A stretch of 33,959 nucleotides of DNA from Candidatus Methanoperedens sp. (GCA_012026835.1 VEPN01000034.1:1-33959); one strand, 5' to 3'. Numbered from the stretch's first letter, positions 7,625-15,683 are shown. A program made the numbers and translations. Notes: generated by a model from the letters alone, not told the origin.

Positions 7625-8233
7625 ATGCTCTATCGTATCCCGCAACTGATGGGTAAAGGCCGTCCTGTGAGCGTGCTTTTTACAGGAGAAGAGGGTGAAC
7701 GCTCCTCTCTTTTGTACTGCGAACTTATCCAGCGTGCAAGGTCTGGCGAATCTTTCATGATAAAAAACCAGGGCTGCAAAGTTGGGGCGTACGTACTGGG
7801 TGAGACTGAAAATGCGCCTGTGGATTATTACTTCAAATCCGGCAGGTACGACAACACGGATGCTGCAAGTCGCGCTGTTTTCACTCTTCACAGGCTCGAT
7901 CTTAAACAACACTCAATTAAAATCTCACCATATTCGGGCGGGGATTTTGATGTCCTGATACTTTTCCTGAAACCCGCAAGTGCGATGCGGCTTATACAGG
8001 CATGTACTTATATGAAGGGTAAACCTGTCGAATTCAAGACCGGCGGGATAGCCTCGATATGCAGCGATTGTACAGCCTGCCCTGCACAGGGGAATACCGG
8101 GATTTCTCTTGGCTGCAAGGGCTCAAGGAAGCATAGCAACTATCCTGACGAGGAACTTCCTGTTGGGATACCTTCCCGGTTAGCAGGCGAGATCGAGACT
8201 GCACTTGGGAAAATCCCTGGAACGCTTTCATAA
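7625..8233 (+). CDS. DUF169 family protein
   Basis: A 202-residue protein of the DUF169 family, recognised by ARSGESFMIKNQGCKVGAYV near the N-terminus and by the later cysteine cluster C146, C149, C152 with C164. The four cysteines look like a metal or iron-sulfur site. DUF169 proteins are common in anaerobic archaea and bacteria and have no established biochemical role. The gene starts about 75 bases after the Bat-type regulator on the same strand, so it could belong to the same transcript, although the gap is large enough for its own promoter. Confidence 0.75.
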   Translation: MLYRIPQLMGKGRPVSVLFTGEEGERSSLLYCELIQRARSGESFMIKNQGCKVGAYVLGETENAPVDYYFKSGRYDNTDAASRAVFTLHRLDLKQHSIKISPYSGGDFDVLILFLKPASAMRLIQACTYMKGKPVEFKTGGIASICSDCTACPAQGNTGISLGCKGSRKHSNYPDEELPVGIPSRLAGEIETALGKIPGTLS

Positions 8234-8288
8234 TGAGTTTTATAATCATTCAAATACTATTTATTTTAGAACATCCTAAATAGAACAG

Positions 8289-8633
8289 ATGTCTCTCATA
8301 CAAAAGATTTCTCTATTTTTAAAGAAAAAACAGGGTACTACCCAGGGAAAAGAAGAAAAGCCTGATTTCCATAACTATATCGGCAAATTCGTCAAACAAA
8401 ACGGCACCAAAATCGGTGAAAGTATTGCTCTTGATGAAACCAGGTTCATAGTAAAAATCCCGGACGGATTCATTTCAGTCCCTATTGCTACTGTCACGAA
8501 AAATACAGAAAACATCGAAATAGGGGATTTTAATATGGAAGAATCCCGCAAGCTTGGGAATGAATGGTTCGAAAGGAAAGATACATTGCAGTTTGACAAG
8601 AATGGGATGATGGTCACAGGCAACTCCCAGTGA
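8289..8633 (+). CDS. Small beta-rich archaeal protein of unknown function
   Basis: A 114-residue protein with a basic N-terminal amphipathic stretch (MSLIQKISLFLKKK) and a core built of short beta strands around 'YIGKFVKQNGTKIGESIALDE'-type segments. The core resembles a small beta-barrel such as the PRC or DUF5749-type barrels found in methanogens. The match is from memory of the pattern and is not certain. It lies nine bases upstream of pth2 on the same strand, so the two are probably co-transcribed. No catalytic motif is visible. Confidence 0.65.
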   Translation: MSLIQKISLFLKKKQGTTQGKEEKPDFHNYIGKFVKQNGTKIGESIALDETRFIVKIPDGFISVPIATVTKNTENIEIGDFNMEESRKLGNEWFERKDTLQFDKNGMMVTGNSQ

Positions 8634-8642
8634 TTTTCCGAC

Positions 8643-8990
8643 ATGGCAGAATACAAACAATGTATAATCGTGCGCGATGACCTGAAGCTTTCAAAAGGAA
8701 AGCTTGCAGTACAGGTAGCGCATGCGGCAGTTTCTGCATCTGAATTTGCAGACAGGGATGCTTTTGAGGCATGGAAAGAAGGGGGACAGAAAAAAGTTGT
8801 GCTCAGGGTGCCTGGACTGCGAGATCTTTTTGAGTTGAAAGAAGCCGCGAGGAGACAGGGTTTACCCACTGCACTCATCACGGATGCGGGACTGACCCAG
8901 GTGCCGCCAGGGACAATCACGGTACTGGGGATCGGACCTGCTGAGGTCGGGGAGCTGGATAAGATAACAGGGCATTTGAAGCTGCTTTGA
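8643..8990 (+). CDS. pth2: Peptidyl-tRNA hydrolase, Pth2 type
   Basis: A 115-residue enzyme that releases peptides from prematurely dissociated peptidyl-tRNAs. The archaeal/eukaryotic Pth2 signature is complete: [19 protein letters not shown] (7-25), VAHAAV (25-30), [19 protein letters not shown], and the C-terminal [12 protein letters not shown]. The length is that of a standard single-domain Pth2. It follows the small beta-rich protein gene with a nine-base gap. The region after it contains small GC-containing hairpins and T-rich sequence that may end the transcript. Confidence 0.95.
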   Translation: MAEYKQCIIVRDDLKLSKGKLAVQVAHAAVSASEFADRDAFEAWKEGGQKKVVLRVPGLRDLFELKEAARRQGLPTALITDAGLTQVPPGTITVLGIGPAEVGELDKITGHLKLL

Positions 8991-9290
8991 TATCGATTTC
9001 CAGAAAAGTGTATGGATTTATCACGTACTTTAGCGTAAAGTCGGCTATGAACCGCAAGTTCGCGGGTAACAATTAAAAACTATTATTATGCTATTTGTTT
9101 AGTTTTTGGCTATAATTCTCTGGCCTGATACCATTTCATAATCTATTATTAGTAACTGTTGCTTTTTTGAGAAGTATTTAAGTACTAAAAACACCATATA
9201 TTCTAATTGTGATAAAGTTGCACAAAAAGAATCTCAAAACACCCCTCCATCGCAACTTTTCTCAAAATCGATTTAAGGAGGCATAGGATT
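8991..9290 (+). promoter_or_regulatory. Upstream region of cooS with TATA box, hairpins and leader
   Basis: Three hundred bases without a full-length gene. At 9027-9041 there is a perfect ACTTTA-gcg-TAAAGT inverted repeat. At 9173-9186 a near-palindrome AGTATTTAAGTACT looks like the TATA/BRE element. This would put transcription start near 9205-9210, giving an 80-base leader. Inside the leader AAAGTTGC (9214-9221) pairs with GCAACTTT (9252-9259). A strong Shine-Dalgarno sequence (AAGGAGG, near 9274-9281) precedes the cooS ATG at 9291. The leader also contains a 25-codon GTG reading frame (9209-9286). Confidence 0.5.
9209..9286 (+). other. Possible leader peptide ORF upstream of cooS
   Basis: A GTG-started frame of 25 codons ends in TAG four bases before the cooS ATG. 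The product would be basic and His/Lys/Arg-rich. The GTG coincides with the predicted transcription start, so a leaderless start is conceivable. The frame runs through the AAAGTTGC/GCAACTTT hairpin and the cooS ribosome-binding site, so its translation could alter access to that site. Such short frames also occur by chance; there is no conservation evidence here. Confidence 0.25.
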
Positions 9291-11357
9291 ATGACCCATA
9301 AAGAAACGAAACAGGAAACAACCCAGGAACTAAATATAAACTCAACAGGGTCGGAACTGCCTGAGAAAGAGATGGAATCTCTTAAAGTGACACTCGACAA
9401 TGAAACGGCAGAAATGATAAAGCATGCCGAGAGACTTGGGATTGATACTGTTTTTCACAGGCAATCGAAATACGGCGGGCCTTCCATGTGCAAGGATAAG
9501 AGCAGATGTTATTTCGGGACCATGGGCCTGTGCTGCCGGCAATGCGGTATGGGCCCATGCAGGATACGGCAGGAAGATCTGCAAAAATCATATAAGATCA
9601 ACAAAGGAACATGTGGTGCCAGCGCAGATACTATAGTTGCCAGAAACCTAATAATGATGGTGGCAAGAGGTACTTCGGCACATGCGTCTCATGCAAGGCA
9701 TATAGCTTCAACCCTGCTTAAGACCGCACAGAATAAGACACCCTATACTATCAAAGAGCCTGGAAAATTAAGAGCGATAGCGGCCAGGCTGAATATCCAC
9801 GAAGCGCGATCAGTACAGGAGGTTGCGGAAAAAGTGAGTTCGATTGCGTTATCGGATATCCTTGGCAGTGGCGAATCGATGAGCTTTTCAACATCATACT
9901 GCAAAACAAGCAGAACCCATAATGAACTCAAACTCATTCCAAGATCTGTCGGACGTGAACTGCTTGATGAAGAACACGAGACCGCGATGGGCACAATGGC
10001 CGATCCTGAAATGTTCGTCTTGCATGCCGCAAGGCTTGGCATGGCTGATATAGCGTCCCTTGTAATAAGCTCGGAAATCGCAGATGTACTATTCGGGATA
10101 CCAACCCCCGTAGGTTCGAAAATCGGATTTAATGTACTTGATAAGAACAAAGTGAACATTGTCATCCACGGGCATGTCCAGTTACTCTCGGAAAAAATCG
10201 TGGAATTTTCAGAAGACAGGGAACTCATCGATAAGGCCAGGAGCCTGGGCGCAACAGGAATAAACGTTGTAGGCTGTTGCTGTACAGGGAACGAGGTTCT
10301 TATCAGGCATGGTGTCCCATTAGTAGGGAGCAACCTGCAGCAGGAACTGATAATCGCAACAGGTCTTGTGGAAGGCTTCGTCGTGGATGTGCAGTGCATA
10401 TACCCGAATATTGAGAATGTGGCCCGCAGGTTCCATACAAAACTCATATCAACAATGGAAGAAGCACGGTTCGCCAGCGCCACACATATCCCTTTTAACG
10501 AAGAAAATGCTGATGAGATCGCAAAAAATATCCTGAATATGGCTATTGAGAACTTTCCGAACAGGGGTAAAAACGTTTTTGTACCCCACGGGGAACCCAG
10601 GGATATGATTGCAGGTTTTTCGGTTGAAGCGATTGAAAGGATACTATCCAATATAAATCCCGATGACCCCCTTAAACCTTTGATCGGAAATATCGCATCA
10701 GGGAACATATATGGGATTGTCCTGCTTGCTGGATGCACAAGCCCGAAAGTCATTGCGGATGCAAGCCATGTGACAATAGCAAAAGAACTGCTTGCCAGGA
10801 ATGTACTCATAGCGGCTACCGGATGTGCAGCCCAGGCATGTGCAAGAGCCGGGCTTTTAACAGGGGATGCAACAGAAAAATATGCCGGGGACAAACTTAA
10901 GGAAGTCCTGCGTTCACTCGGAAAGGCTGCTGGTTACGATAAGCCCCTCCCGCCAGTCTGGCATTTTGGGGGTTGTTCGGATAACTCACGCGTGATTCTT
11001 CTGGCTTATGCCCTGGCCAGGAAGCTTGGAGTTGAAATAAAAGACCTGCCAATTGCTGTTTCGGCGGCTGAATGGGTTGCAGAAAAGGCAACAGCTATAG
11101 GGACAGGGTCTGTTGCCCTTGGTATGACAGTGCATCTTGGGATAACTCCCCCTATACTTGGCAGCCAGGCGGTAGTATCCCTTCTCACGCAAAGAGCTGA
11201 ACAACTCTTCGGAGGCAGGTTTTTCGTTGAACCGGACCCTGTCCGGGCAGCTAAGATTTTGCTGGAGCACATAGAACAGGCAAGGGGGAAGCTTGGTATT
11301 AGCACTTTAAATATACTGGAAAAACCTTTAAATTCCATGCCGGAATTAAAAGTTTGA
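9291..11357 (+). CDS. cooS: Anaerobic nickel carbon monoxide dehydrogenase catalytic subunit
   Basis: A 688-residue CooS-type enzyme that interconverts CO and CO2. All cluster ligands can be matched to C. hydrogenoformans CODH-II: C73 and C81 (D-cluster), C82, C85, C90 and C108 (B-cluster), H295, C331, C369, C482, C512 and C562 (Ni-Fe C-cluster), and the catalytic lysine K599. It is longer than the usual bacterial CooS (about 640 residues) because of a hydrophilic N-terminal extension of roughly 35 residues, plus an extra cysteine, C67, six residues before the D-cluster cysteine. The ATG at 9291 is backed by a strong AAGGAGG site. No cooF (ferredoxin), cooC (nickel insertion) or acetyl-CoA synthase genes lie beside it, so the electron acceptor must be encoded elsewhere. 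Confidence 0.95.
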   Translation: MTHKETKQETTQELNINSTGSELPEKEMESLKVTLDNETAEMIKHAERLGIDTVFHRQSKYGGPSMCKDKSRCYFGTMGLCCRQCGMGPCRIRQEDLQKSYKINKGTCGASADTIVARNLIMMVARGTSAHASHARHIASTLLKTAQNKTPYTIKEPGKLRAIAARLNIHEARSVQEVAEKVSSIALSDILGSGESMSFSTSYCKTSRTHNELKLIPRSVGRELLDEEHETAMGTMADPEMFVLHAARLGMADIASLVISSEIADVLFGIPTPVGSKIGFNVLDKNKVNIVIHGHVQLLSEKIVEFSEDRELIDKARSLGATGINVVGCCCTGNEVLIRHGVPLVGSNLQQELIIATGLVEGFVVDVQCIYPNIENVARRFHTKLISTMEEARFASATHIPFNEENADEIAKNILNMAIENFPNRGKNVFVPHGEPRDMIAGFSVEAIERILSNINPDDPLKPLIGNIASGNIYGIVLLAGCTSPKVIADASHVTIAKELLARNVLIAATGCAAQACARAGLLTGDATEKYAGDKLKEVLRSLGKAAGYDKPLPPVWHFGGCSDNSRVILLAYALARKLGVEIKDLPIAVSAAEWVAEKATAIGTGSVALGMTVHLGITPPILGSQAVVSLLTQRAEQLFGGRFFVEPDPVRAAKILLEHIEQARGKLGISTLNILEKPLNSMPELKV

Positions 11358-11367
11358 TAGGAATAGT

Positions 11368-12510
11368 TTAGAGGCGCTTGAGCATCAGGGACATAATTCC
11401 GGGCTTTGAATCCTTTTTGGGCCCGCCCTGAAGGGCGAACATTTCCATTCCTGACCCCAGGAACTCCTTCTCCCACCTGTCAGTTATTTCTTTGAATATT
11501 CTCTTATAAGCGATACAGTGAGGATCGACGCCTCTTATTTTACAATCTGTAGGCGCCATTGCATTGTACGGGCATCCGCCCCTGCAGAATTTAATGTATT
11601 TGCATTCCCCGCAATTTTGATCCACATATTCCTTGAAATGGAACATAAGCTTCCATGCATCAGATCTGGAAAGGTCCTCCCTGCCTGGATTGTCACGGAC
11701 ATTGCCCATAACATATTCAGGCAGGCCCACGAAACGATAGCATGGATAGATGCTCCCGTCCGGTCCCACGGCAAAGGTATCCCCCATGCAATCAACGAAG
11801 GTGCATACTGTGCCCCTGTTAGTGAACACGCACTTGCACAGGTGGTCTATATTCATTATTTCGATCCTGCCCATGTTTTCCAGGTATTTATCCAGGAGAT
11901 AAACCAGTAATTCGCCGTACTCCTGGGGGGAAAGTGCCCATTTGCCCGGATTTTCTGAACGTATTGATGGCAGTGCAGGGTGTAATTTAAGGTTCAGGCC
12001 ATTTTCCAGGAAAAAATTGAATATATCTTCTTTGTACTTTATTGAATGGGAAGTAAATGTGCAGATAAAGCTCACCTTAAGGCCCGCATTTCTGGCGATT
12101 TCATAGCCGCGCATGGTTTTTTTGTAGTACCCTTTTCCTCTCTGGAGGTCTGTAAGCTCCTCAGGGCCATCAAGGCTGGAACCGATGGGAATATCATACT
12201 CAGCAAGGATAGCGGCCAGTTCAGGCGTCATTTTCCAGAGATTGGTCTGGAGGGCAAAAGCAGGTTTCATATGATCTAAACCCTCAGCCAGCAGGGGCAG
12301 CGCTTCCCTGTAAAAATCGGCGCCTGCAAGGAGGGGTTCCCCGCCGTGGAAAGTAAATGTGACAGGATCATCCCTGAAGTCCGTAAGCCATTTTACGACG
12401 TCTTTAATGGTCTCAATATTCATTACAGGGGATTTTTCATCTGAACTCCAGCAATAACTGCACTTGGAAGGACAGCCCAGAGTAGGAATCAGCATCACGT
12501 GAAAAGCCAT
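11368..12510 (-). CDS. Radical SAM/SPASM peptide-modifying enzyme, anSME-like
   Basis: A 380-residue radical SAM protein. The N-terminal CxxxCxxC motif is C13, C17, C20, followed by GGEPL (56-60), typical for SAM binding. The C-terminal SPASM region carries C241, C257, C300, C303, C309, C313, C323 and C332, enough for two auxiliary iron-sulfur clusters, as in anaerobic sulfatase-maturating enzymes. No sulfatase is encoded here. The overall pattern resembles the methanogen group of putative peptide-modifying SPASM enzymes (the Mhun_1560 type), identified from memory. It converges with cooS, only 10 bases apart. A 53-residue Cys-rich peptide gene lies about 1.1 kb away and is a candidate substrate. 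Confidence 0.88.
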   Translation of the reverse strand: MAFHVMLIPTLGCPSKCSYCWSSDEKSPVMNIETIKDVVKWLTDFRDDPVTFTFHGGEPLLAGADFYREALPLLAEGLDHMKPAFALQTNLWKMTPELAAILAEYDIPIGSSLDGPEELTDLQRGKGYYKKTMRGYEIARNAGLKVSFICTFTSHSIKYKEDIFNFFLENGLNLKLHPALPSIRSENPGKWALSPQEYGELLVYLLDKYLENMGRIEIMNIDHLCKCVFTNRGTVCTFVDCMGDTFAVGPDGSIYPCYRFVGLPEYVMGNVRDNPGREDLSRSDAWKLMFHFKEYVDQNCGECKYIKFCRGGCPYNAMAPTDCKIRGVDPHCIAYKRIFKEITDRWEKEFLGSGMEMFALQGGPKKDSKPGIMSLMLKRL

Positions 12511-12592
12511 AAAGCTCGTTGGGTTTGACTTTCTTCAAACTATTAATAGTTTTCCAGCAATGCCGACAATGATATGATATTTATAAATTAAT

Positions 12593-13198
12593 TTAGGTTA
12601 ACAAATATTTATTAATACTCTCTGAGGGAATCTTTAATTCAGACCTGAACCTTTCCATCAATTCCAGGTTAAGTTCCTTTTTAAACAATTTGAATAGATA
12701 TTTTGCATCTTCGATATCTTTTTCAAAACCCTGTGACAGGTCGCTTAATATTAATATCTCAAGAGGGGAAATGAACAGAATTTTATCATCGATTCTTACG
12801 GTTTTCCGGTGTTTCAGCGTGAATCTCTCATGTTCATTTTTAATGAACTTTAGCTTGATGTTTGGGGCGTGGCTTCCCTTCCTTGCAATTCCGATAGCAT
12901 GGTGATTTACCAGGAAAGCGTTATAGGCATCAATCGGATCAGCAGTATTCAAGCATTCGTATTCTTTTTCGAATTCCAGCCAGGATTTCAGGAATTTTTC
13001 AAACGTGATGTGCTGGATCAGGATATTTACCTCTTCATTCGTTCTATCCTGGCCAAAGAGATTTGCGACGTACCCTGAAGTAATTACGTGTTTTATATTA
13101 TGGTTCCTGAGTATTTGTACAAAATCCATTACGAAATTATCAAGCGGTGAAGGCGCTTTACTTAAAATTATCTCGTTGTCCTTAAATACGATTTGCAT
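12593..13198 (-). CDS. Nucleotidyltransferase-fold protein with degenerate active site
   Basis: A 201-residue protein with the outline of an archaeal MNT-like nucleotidyltransferase: a helix-strand start (FVQILRNHNIKHVITSGYVAN), an RTNEEVNIL strand, and the C-terminal SPLEILILSDLSQGFEKDIEDAKYL segment (SPLEI and EKDIEDAKYL are the diagnostic parts). In active members the start of the core reads G[GS] and is followed by DxD. Here these are SG and EVN, so the metal-binding aspartates appear lost. It overlaps the small upstream gene by 17 bases, a two-gene arrangement reminiscent of toxin-antitoxin modules. Function is uncertain. Confidence 0.6.
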   Translation of the reverse strand: MQIVFKDNEIILSKAPSPLDNFVMDFVQILRNHNIKHVITSGYVANLFGQDRTNEEVNILIQHITFEKFLKSWLEFEKEYECLNTADPIDAYNAFLVNHHAIGIARKGSHAPNIKLKFIKNEHERFTLKHRKTVRIDDKILFISPLEILILSDLSQGFEKDIEDAKYLFKLFKKELNLELMERFRSELKIPSESINKYLLT

Positions 13199-13367
13199 TT
13201 TTATCCCTATATCTTAATTTAATACTGTCTGTTTTGGGTCTCATTTTGAACCGCTGCTTGCTGCTACCATCTTCCAGGGGTATCATAAATTCAATCCAAT
13301 TTCTATTTTTTAGACTTGTCTTTGTCTGTTCAACATTTTTCCTGTATTCATATTCATGCCACCCCAT
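13182..13367 (-). CDS. Small basic protein paired with nucleotidyltransferase-like gene
   Basis: A 61-residue, strongly basic protein (many Lys and Arg) that overlaps the next gene by 17 bases. I recognise no family. The central part (NWIEFMIPLEDGSSKQRF) looks like two beta strands and the tail KLRYRDKN is positively charged, so nucleic-acid binding is possible but not shown. The TATA-like sequence about 30 bases upstream (minus strand, near 13396) supports transcription starting close to the ATG. Its coupling to the nucleotidyltransferase-fold gene is the best clue to a shared role. Confidence 0.5.
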   Translation of the reverse strand: MGWHEYEYRKNVEQTKTSLKNRNWIEFMIPLEDGSSKQRFKMRPKTDSIKLRYRDKNANRI

Positions 13368-13518
13368 ATTAGATCGGATAATGTAACAGCAGGGGTATAA
13401 ATGTTATCGAAGATTTCTAATTTTGGATGTATTTAAAAATCTCTGCATTCTATCAGCTTACACCTGCTTCGACGCTCTCCATGCCAGGGTTGATGCACTA
13501 TAAGCGAACTAAGAAAAG

Positions 13519-13571
13519 TTAATATATCCAGAAAATATTTTAACATCTACAATCGTTATACTATGGAGGTG
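13519..13571 (+). promoter_or_regulatory. Promoter and Shine-Dalgarno of the Cys-rich peptide gene
   Basis: A TATA-like TTAATATAT lies at 13519-13527, which would start transcription near 13550. A strong ribosome-binding sequence GGAGGTG (13565-13571) sits eight bases before the ATG at 13580. Strong signals in front of a 53-codon frame argue that the short gene is real. The stretch between 13368 and 13519 shows no other clear feature. Confidence 0.6.
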
Positions 13572-13579
13572 AAAATAGC

Positions 13580-13741
13580 ATGTGCAGTGTCGGTGATGCG
13601 TTCAATATCGAGATTACAGCCCTAAACGCAAAATTTTATAAATGCGGTGATTGCAAAAACGAATTCAGAGGTGTCGGGAAAAAGGTAATATGCCCATCCT
13701 GCCAATCGGGTAATGTAAGCCCGATGTTCAAAGAAGAATGA
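13580..13741 (+). CDS. 53-residue Cys-rich zinc-ribbon-like peptide
   Basis: The peptide begins MCSVGDAFNIEI and contains C2 plus two CxxC knuckles: C22-x-x-C25 in KCGDCK and C38-x-x-C41 in ICPSCQ. This could form a zinc ribbon. It also resembles the short Cys-rich peptides (TIGR04165 type) that I recall as proposed substrates of Mhun_1560-type SPASM radical SAM enzymes, one of which is encoded at 11368-12510. The stop codon overlaps the next ATG (ATGA at 13738-13741), so the two genes are translationally coupled. The GGAGGTG site before the ATG is among the strongest in the window. A plain zinc-ribbon protein is the main alternative. Confidence 0.75.
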   Translation: MCSVGDAFNIEITALNAKFYKCGDCKNEFRGVGKKVICPSCQSGNVSPMFKEE

Positions 13742-14199
13742 CCCCGCTGGATAGTAACGAAATGCTCCTGTTAAGAGGGGCCGAAGGCACACTCGGGATA
13801 GTCAAGGTGGGAGAAAAGAACCAGTTTTACCTTGAAACCGATAAAGAGGAGATAATCCTTGCGCTTGGGCCCGAAGATCTGCTTGTGGCATCGGGTTTTG
13901 GAACAGATGAAACAATCGTGAACGGTTTGAAATGCGTTCTTTTTATTATCCGAGAGGTACGTTCGCCTTTTATCGTACTTCCAAAGAACCACCCTGCCTC
14001 AAAACGCCTGAAAATAGTGGTTTCCGCAGGCGACAGTACCCGGATCAGTTGCAGCATTACACCCGGAACCCATCCCGAACAGGATATACTGTGTGGCAGC
14101 AATGAATTTGATGGTGTTGAAATCTCAGGAGTGAAGGGCGGGGTTGAGTTCAAAAACCTGGCGGGCGGCAATATCGAACGGGTGCCCTTCGGAATTTAA
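13738..14199 (+). CDS. Conserved-looking hypothetical protein coupled to the Cys-rich peptide
   Basis: A 153-residue soluble protein with mainly beta-type sequence and no signal peptide or membrane segment. I do not recognise the family. It starts inside the stop codon of the Cys-rich peptide gene, so it is translated from the same message and probably acts with that peptide. Three cysteines (about 66, 104 and 119) are dispersed and form no obvious motif. Its stop overlaps by four bases the stop of the convergent thioredoxin-like gene. A role as partner, carrier or processing factor for the peptide is speculation. Confidence 0.7.
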   Translation: MTPLDSNEMLLLRGAEGTLGIVKVGEKNQFYLETDKEEIILALGPEDLLVASGFGTDETIVNGLKCVLFIIREVRSPFIVLPKNHPASKRLKIVVSAGDSTRISCSITPGTHPEQDILCGSNEFDGVEISGVKGGVEFKNLAGGNIERVPFGI

Positions 14200-14531
14200 C
14201 TCTTCACTGCCTGCCGCAATGCTTCCAGGGAAGGTGGCGCACCTACGAACGCACGTTTTCCGTTAATATATATAGTGGGTACTGCCTGGACACCATAGAA
14301 GGCGGCCTTTGCCATGCCCTGCGGTGTTGTGGTTGAAAGCTCAGCGACCTGGACCCCCGGCATCTGAGCCGCAAGCTCTTTTGCCATGGAGAGCGCCATC
14401 GGGCAGTGCGGGCATGTCGGGGATGTAAATACTTCGATCACAACAGGCTTTTTCGGAGTGAGAATATCCTGACGCCGTTTCATCATCTCTTCAAGTTTCT
14501 TCTTTTTTATTTTTTCGAGCTCTTCGTCCAT
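14196..14531 (-). CDS. Thioredoxin-like protein with CPHC active site
   Basis: A 111-residue protein: an N-terminal highly charged helix (MDEELEKIKKKKLEEMMKRR) is joined to a glutaredoxin/thioredoxin fold with the redox motif CPHC (in SPTCPHCPMA) and the cis-proline strand VPTIYING. The CPHC dithiol suggests a disulfide oxidoreductase, like the small archaeal thioredoxins MJ0307 and MTH807 but with a longer N-terminal helix. The gene directly precedes the MscS gene on the same strand in reverse order (12 bases between), so the channel gene is upstream and the two probably share a transcript. Confidence 0.87.
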   Translation of the reverse strand: MDEELEKIKKKKLEEMMKRRQDILTPKKPVVIEVFTSPTCPHCPMALSMAKELAAQMPGVQVAELSTTTPQGMAKAAFYGVQAVPTIYINGKRAFVGAPPSLEALRQAVKS

Positions 14532-14543
14532 ATATATTCTCTT

Positions 14544-15572
14544 TTAATCCTTCTTTAAATGGACATCCATCTGGTTATAGGGTATCTCAATTCCTTCTTC
14601 TTTGAACTTTATGAATATTTCCCTGTAAATCCGATCCAGTACAGGATGTCTGTCATCATAATGCCTGATCCAGATGACCAGTTCGAAATTCTGCGAAGAA
14701 GCTGCGTATTCAATAAACCGGACAAAAGGTTTTGGTTCCTTCAGGACATTGGGTATCTTAGTGGCAATATCAAGCATAATCCAGTCCACCTTTTTCGGGT
14801 CAGTCCCGTAAGCTACGCTGACAGGCACTTTCACCCTGACTGTAGTGTCGGGATATGCGTAATTTATGATGTTATCGTTAATAACTTTTGAATTCGGGAT
14901 TGTTATTATGAAATTATCCAGTGTTTTTATCCTTGTGTATCTCGGTTTTATTTCATAGACATCGCCATAGACACCGCCGAACTCTATCCTGTCCCCGGGC
15001 TTGTACAACTGGTCAATAGTTATCGTTACCCCTCCGAACACGTTAGAGAGCAGGTTCTGTGCAGCAAGTGCAACTGCCAGGCCCAGGATTCCCATGCCCG
15101 TGATAAGAGGTGTTATTTCGTATCCGACCCCTTTCAGGGCAATCATTATGCCGATAAACCATACGAGGTACATTGCAGACATATCGGCAAGCGCCACAAG
15201 CCTGTCGTCCATTTCGCCGTTCGTTTTTGAAGCCCACTCGTAACCGTATTCCCTTATTATTTTTTTTATAAGCAGGGCTACGACCCAGGTGCCGAAAATT
15301 GTGAGAATGAATTGCCTGTAAAGGTTATATTTATCGAGCTGGTTAATCATATCTCCAAGATACGGGGTCTGGTGGGCGGCATAATATATGCCTGCCACGA
15401 TAACTAACATATACAGGGGTTTCCCGATAGCATGTAATATGATATCGTCAAGTTTTGTACCTGTCTTTTCCGCTTTTTTTGTGAGTATCTTTAAAACTAT
15501 ATTTATGATGGCAGCTAATATCAGGCTGGCTGCAAGTATGGCAGCAGGTCGTAGAAAGGGAGTAAGTTCCAT
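14544..15572 (-). CDS. mscS: MscS-family mechanosensitive ion channel
   Basis: A 342-residue small-conductance mechanosensitive channel. Four or five hydrophobic segments occupy about residues 8-180. The pore-lining helix and first beta domain are recognised by GILGLAVALAAQNLLSN followed by the beta-domain sequence DQLYKPGDRIEFGG and the strand FIITIPNSKVIND. The C-terminal alpha/beta domain continues to about 340. It would open under membrane tension to release solutes. It stands just upstream of the thioredoxin-like gene on the minus strand. Confidence 0.92.
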   Translation of the reverse strand: MELTPFLRPAAILAASLILAAIINIVLKILTKKAEKTGTKLDDIILHAIGKPLYMLVIVAGIYYAAHQTPYLGDMINQLDKYNLYRQFILTIFGTWVVALLIKKIIREYGYEWASKTNGEMDDRLVALADMSAMYLVWFIGIMIALKGVGYEITPLITGMGILGLAVALAAQNLLSNVFGGVTITIDQLYKPGDRIEFGGVYGDVYEIKPRYTRIKTLDNFIITIPNSKVINDNIINYAYPDTTVRVKVPVSVAYGTDPKKVDWIMLDIATKIPNVLKEPKPFVRFIEYAASSQNFELVIWIRHYDDRHPVLDRIYREIFIKFKEEGIEIPYNQMDVHLKKD

Positions 15573-15683
15573 ATTTTGCTTTAATGAATGGCTGATTTAA
15601 AATATTTTTCTAATAAAAGGAGCAGGTAAGCATATCACAAATTACTTATATGTTATCATCACTGTGAGAGTAAGTGAAATATC

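Noticed and set aside
9743-10894. Long open frame of 383 codons on the minus strand inside cooS
   Set aside because: It is antisense to a protein with every catalytic ligand conserved. Its translation is Ser/Ala-rich low-complexity sequence typical of shadow frames.
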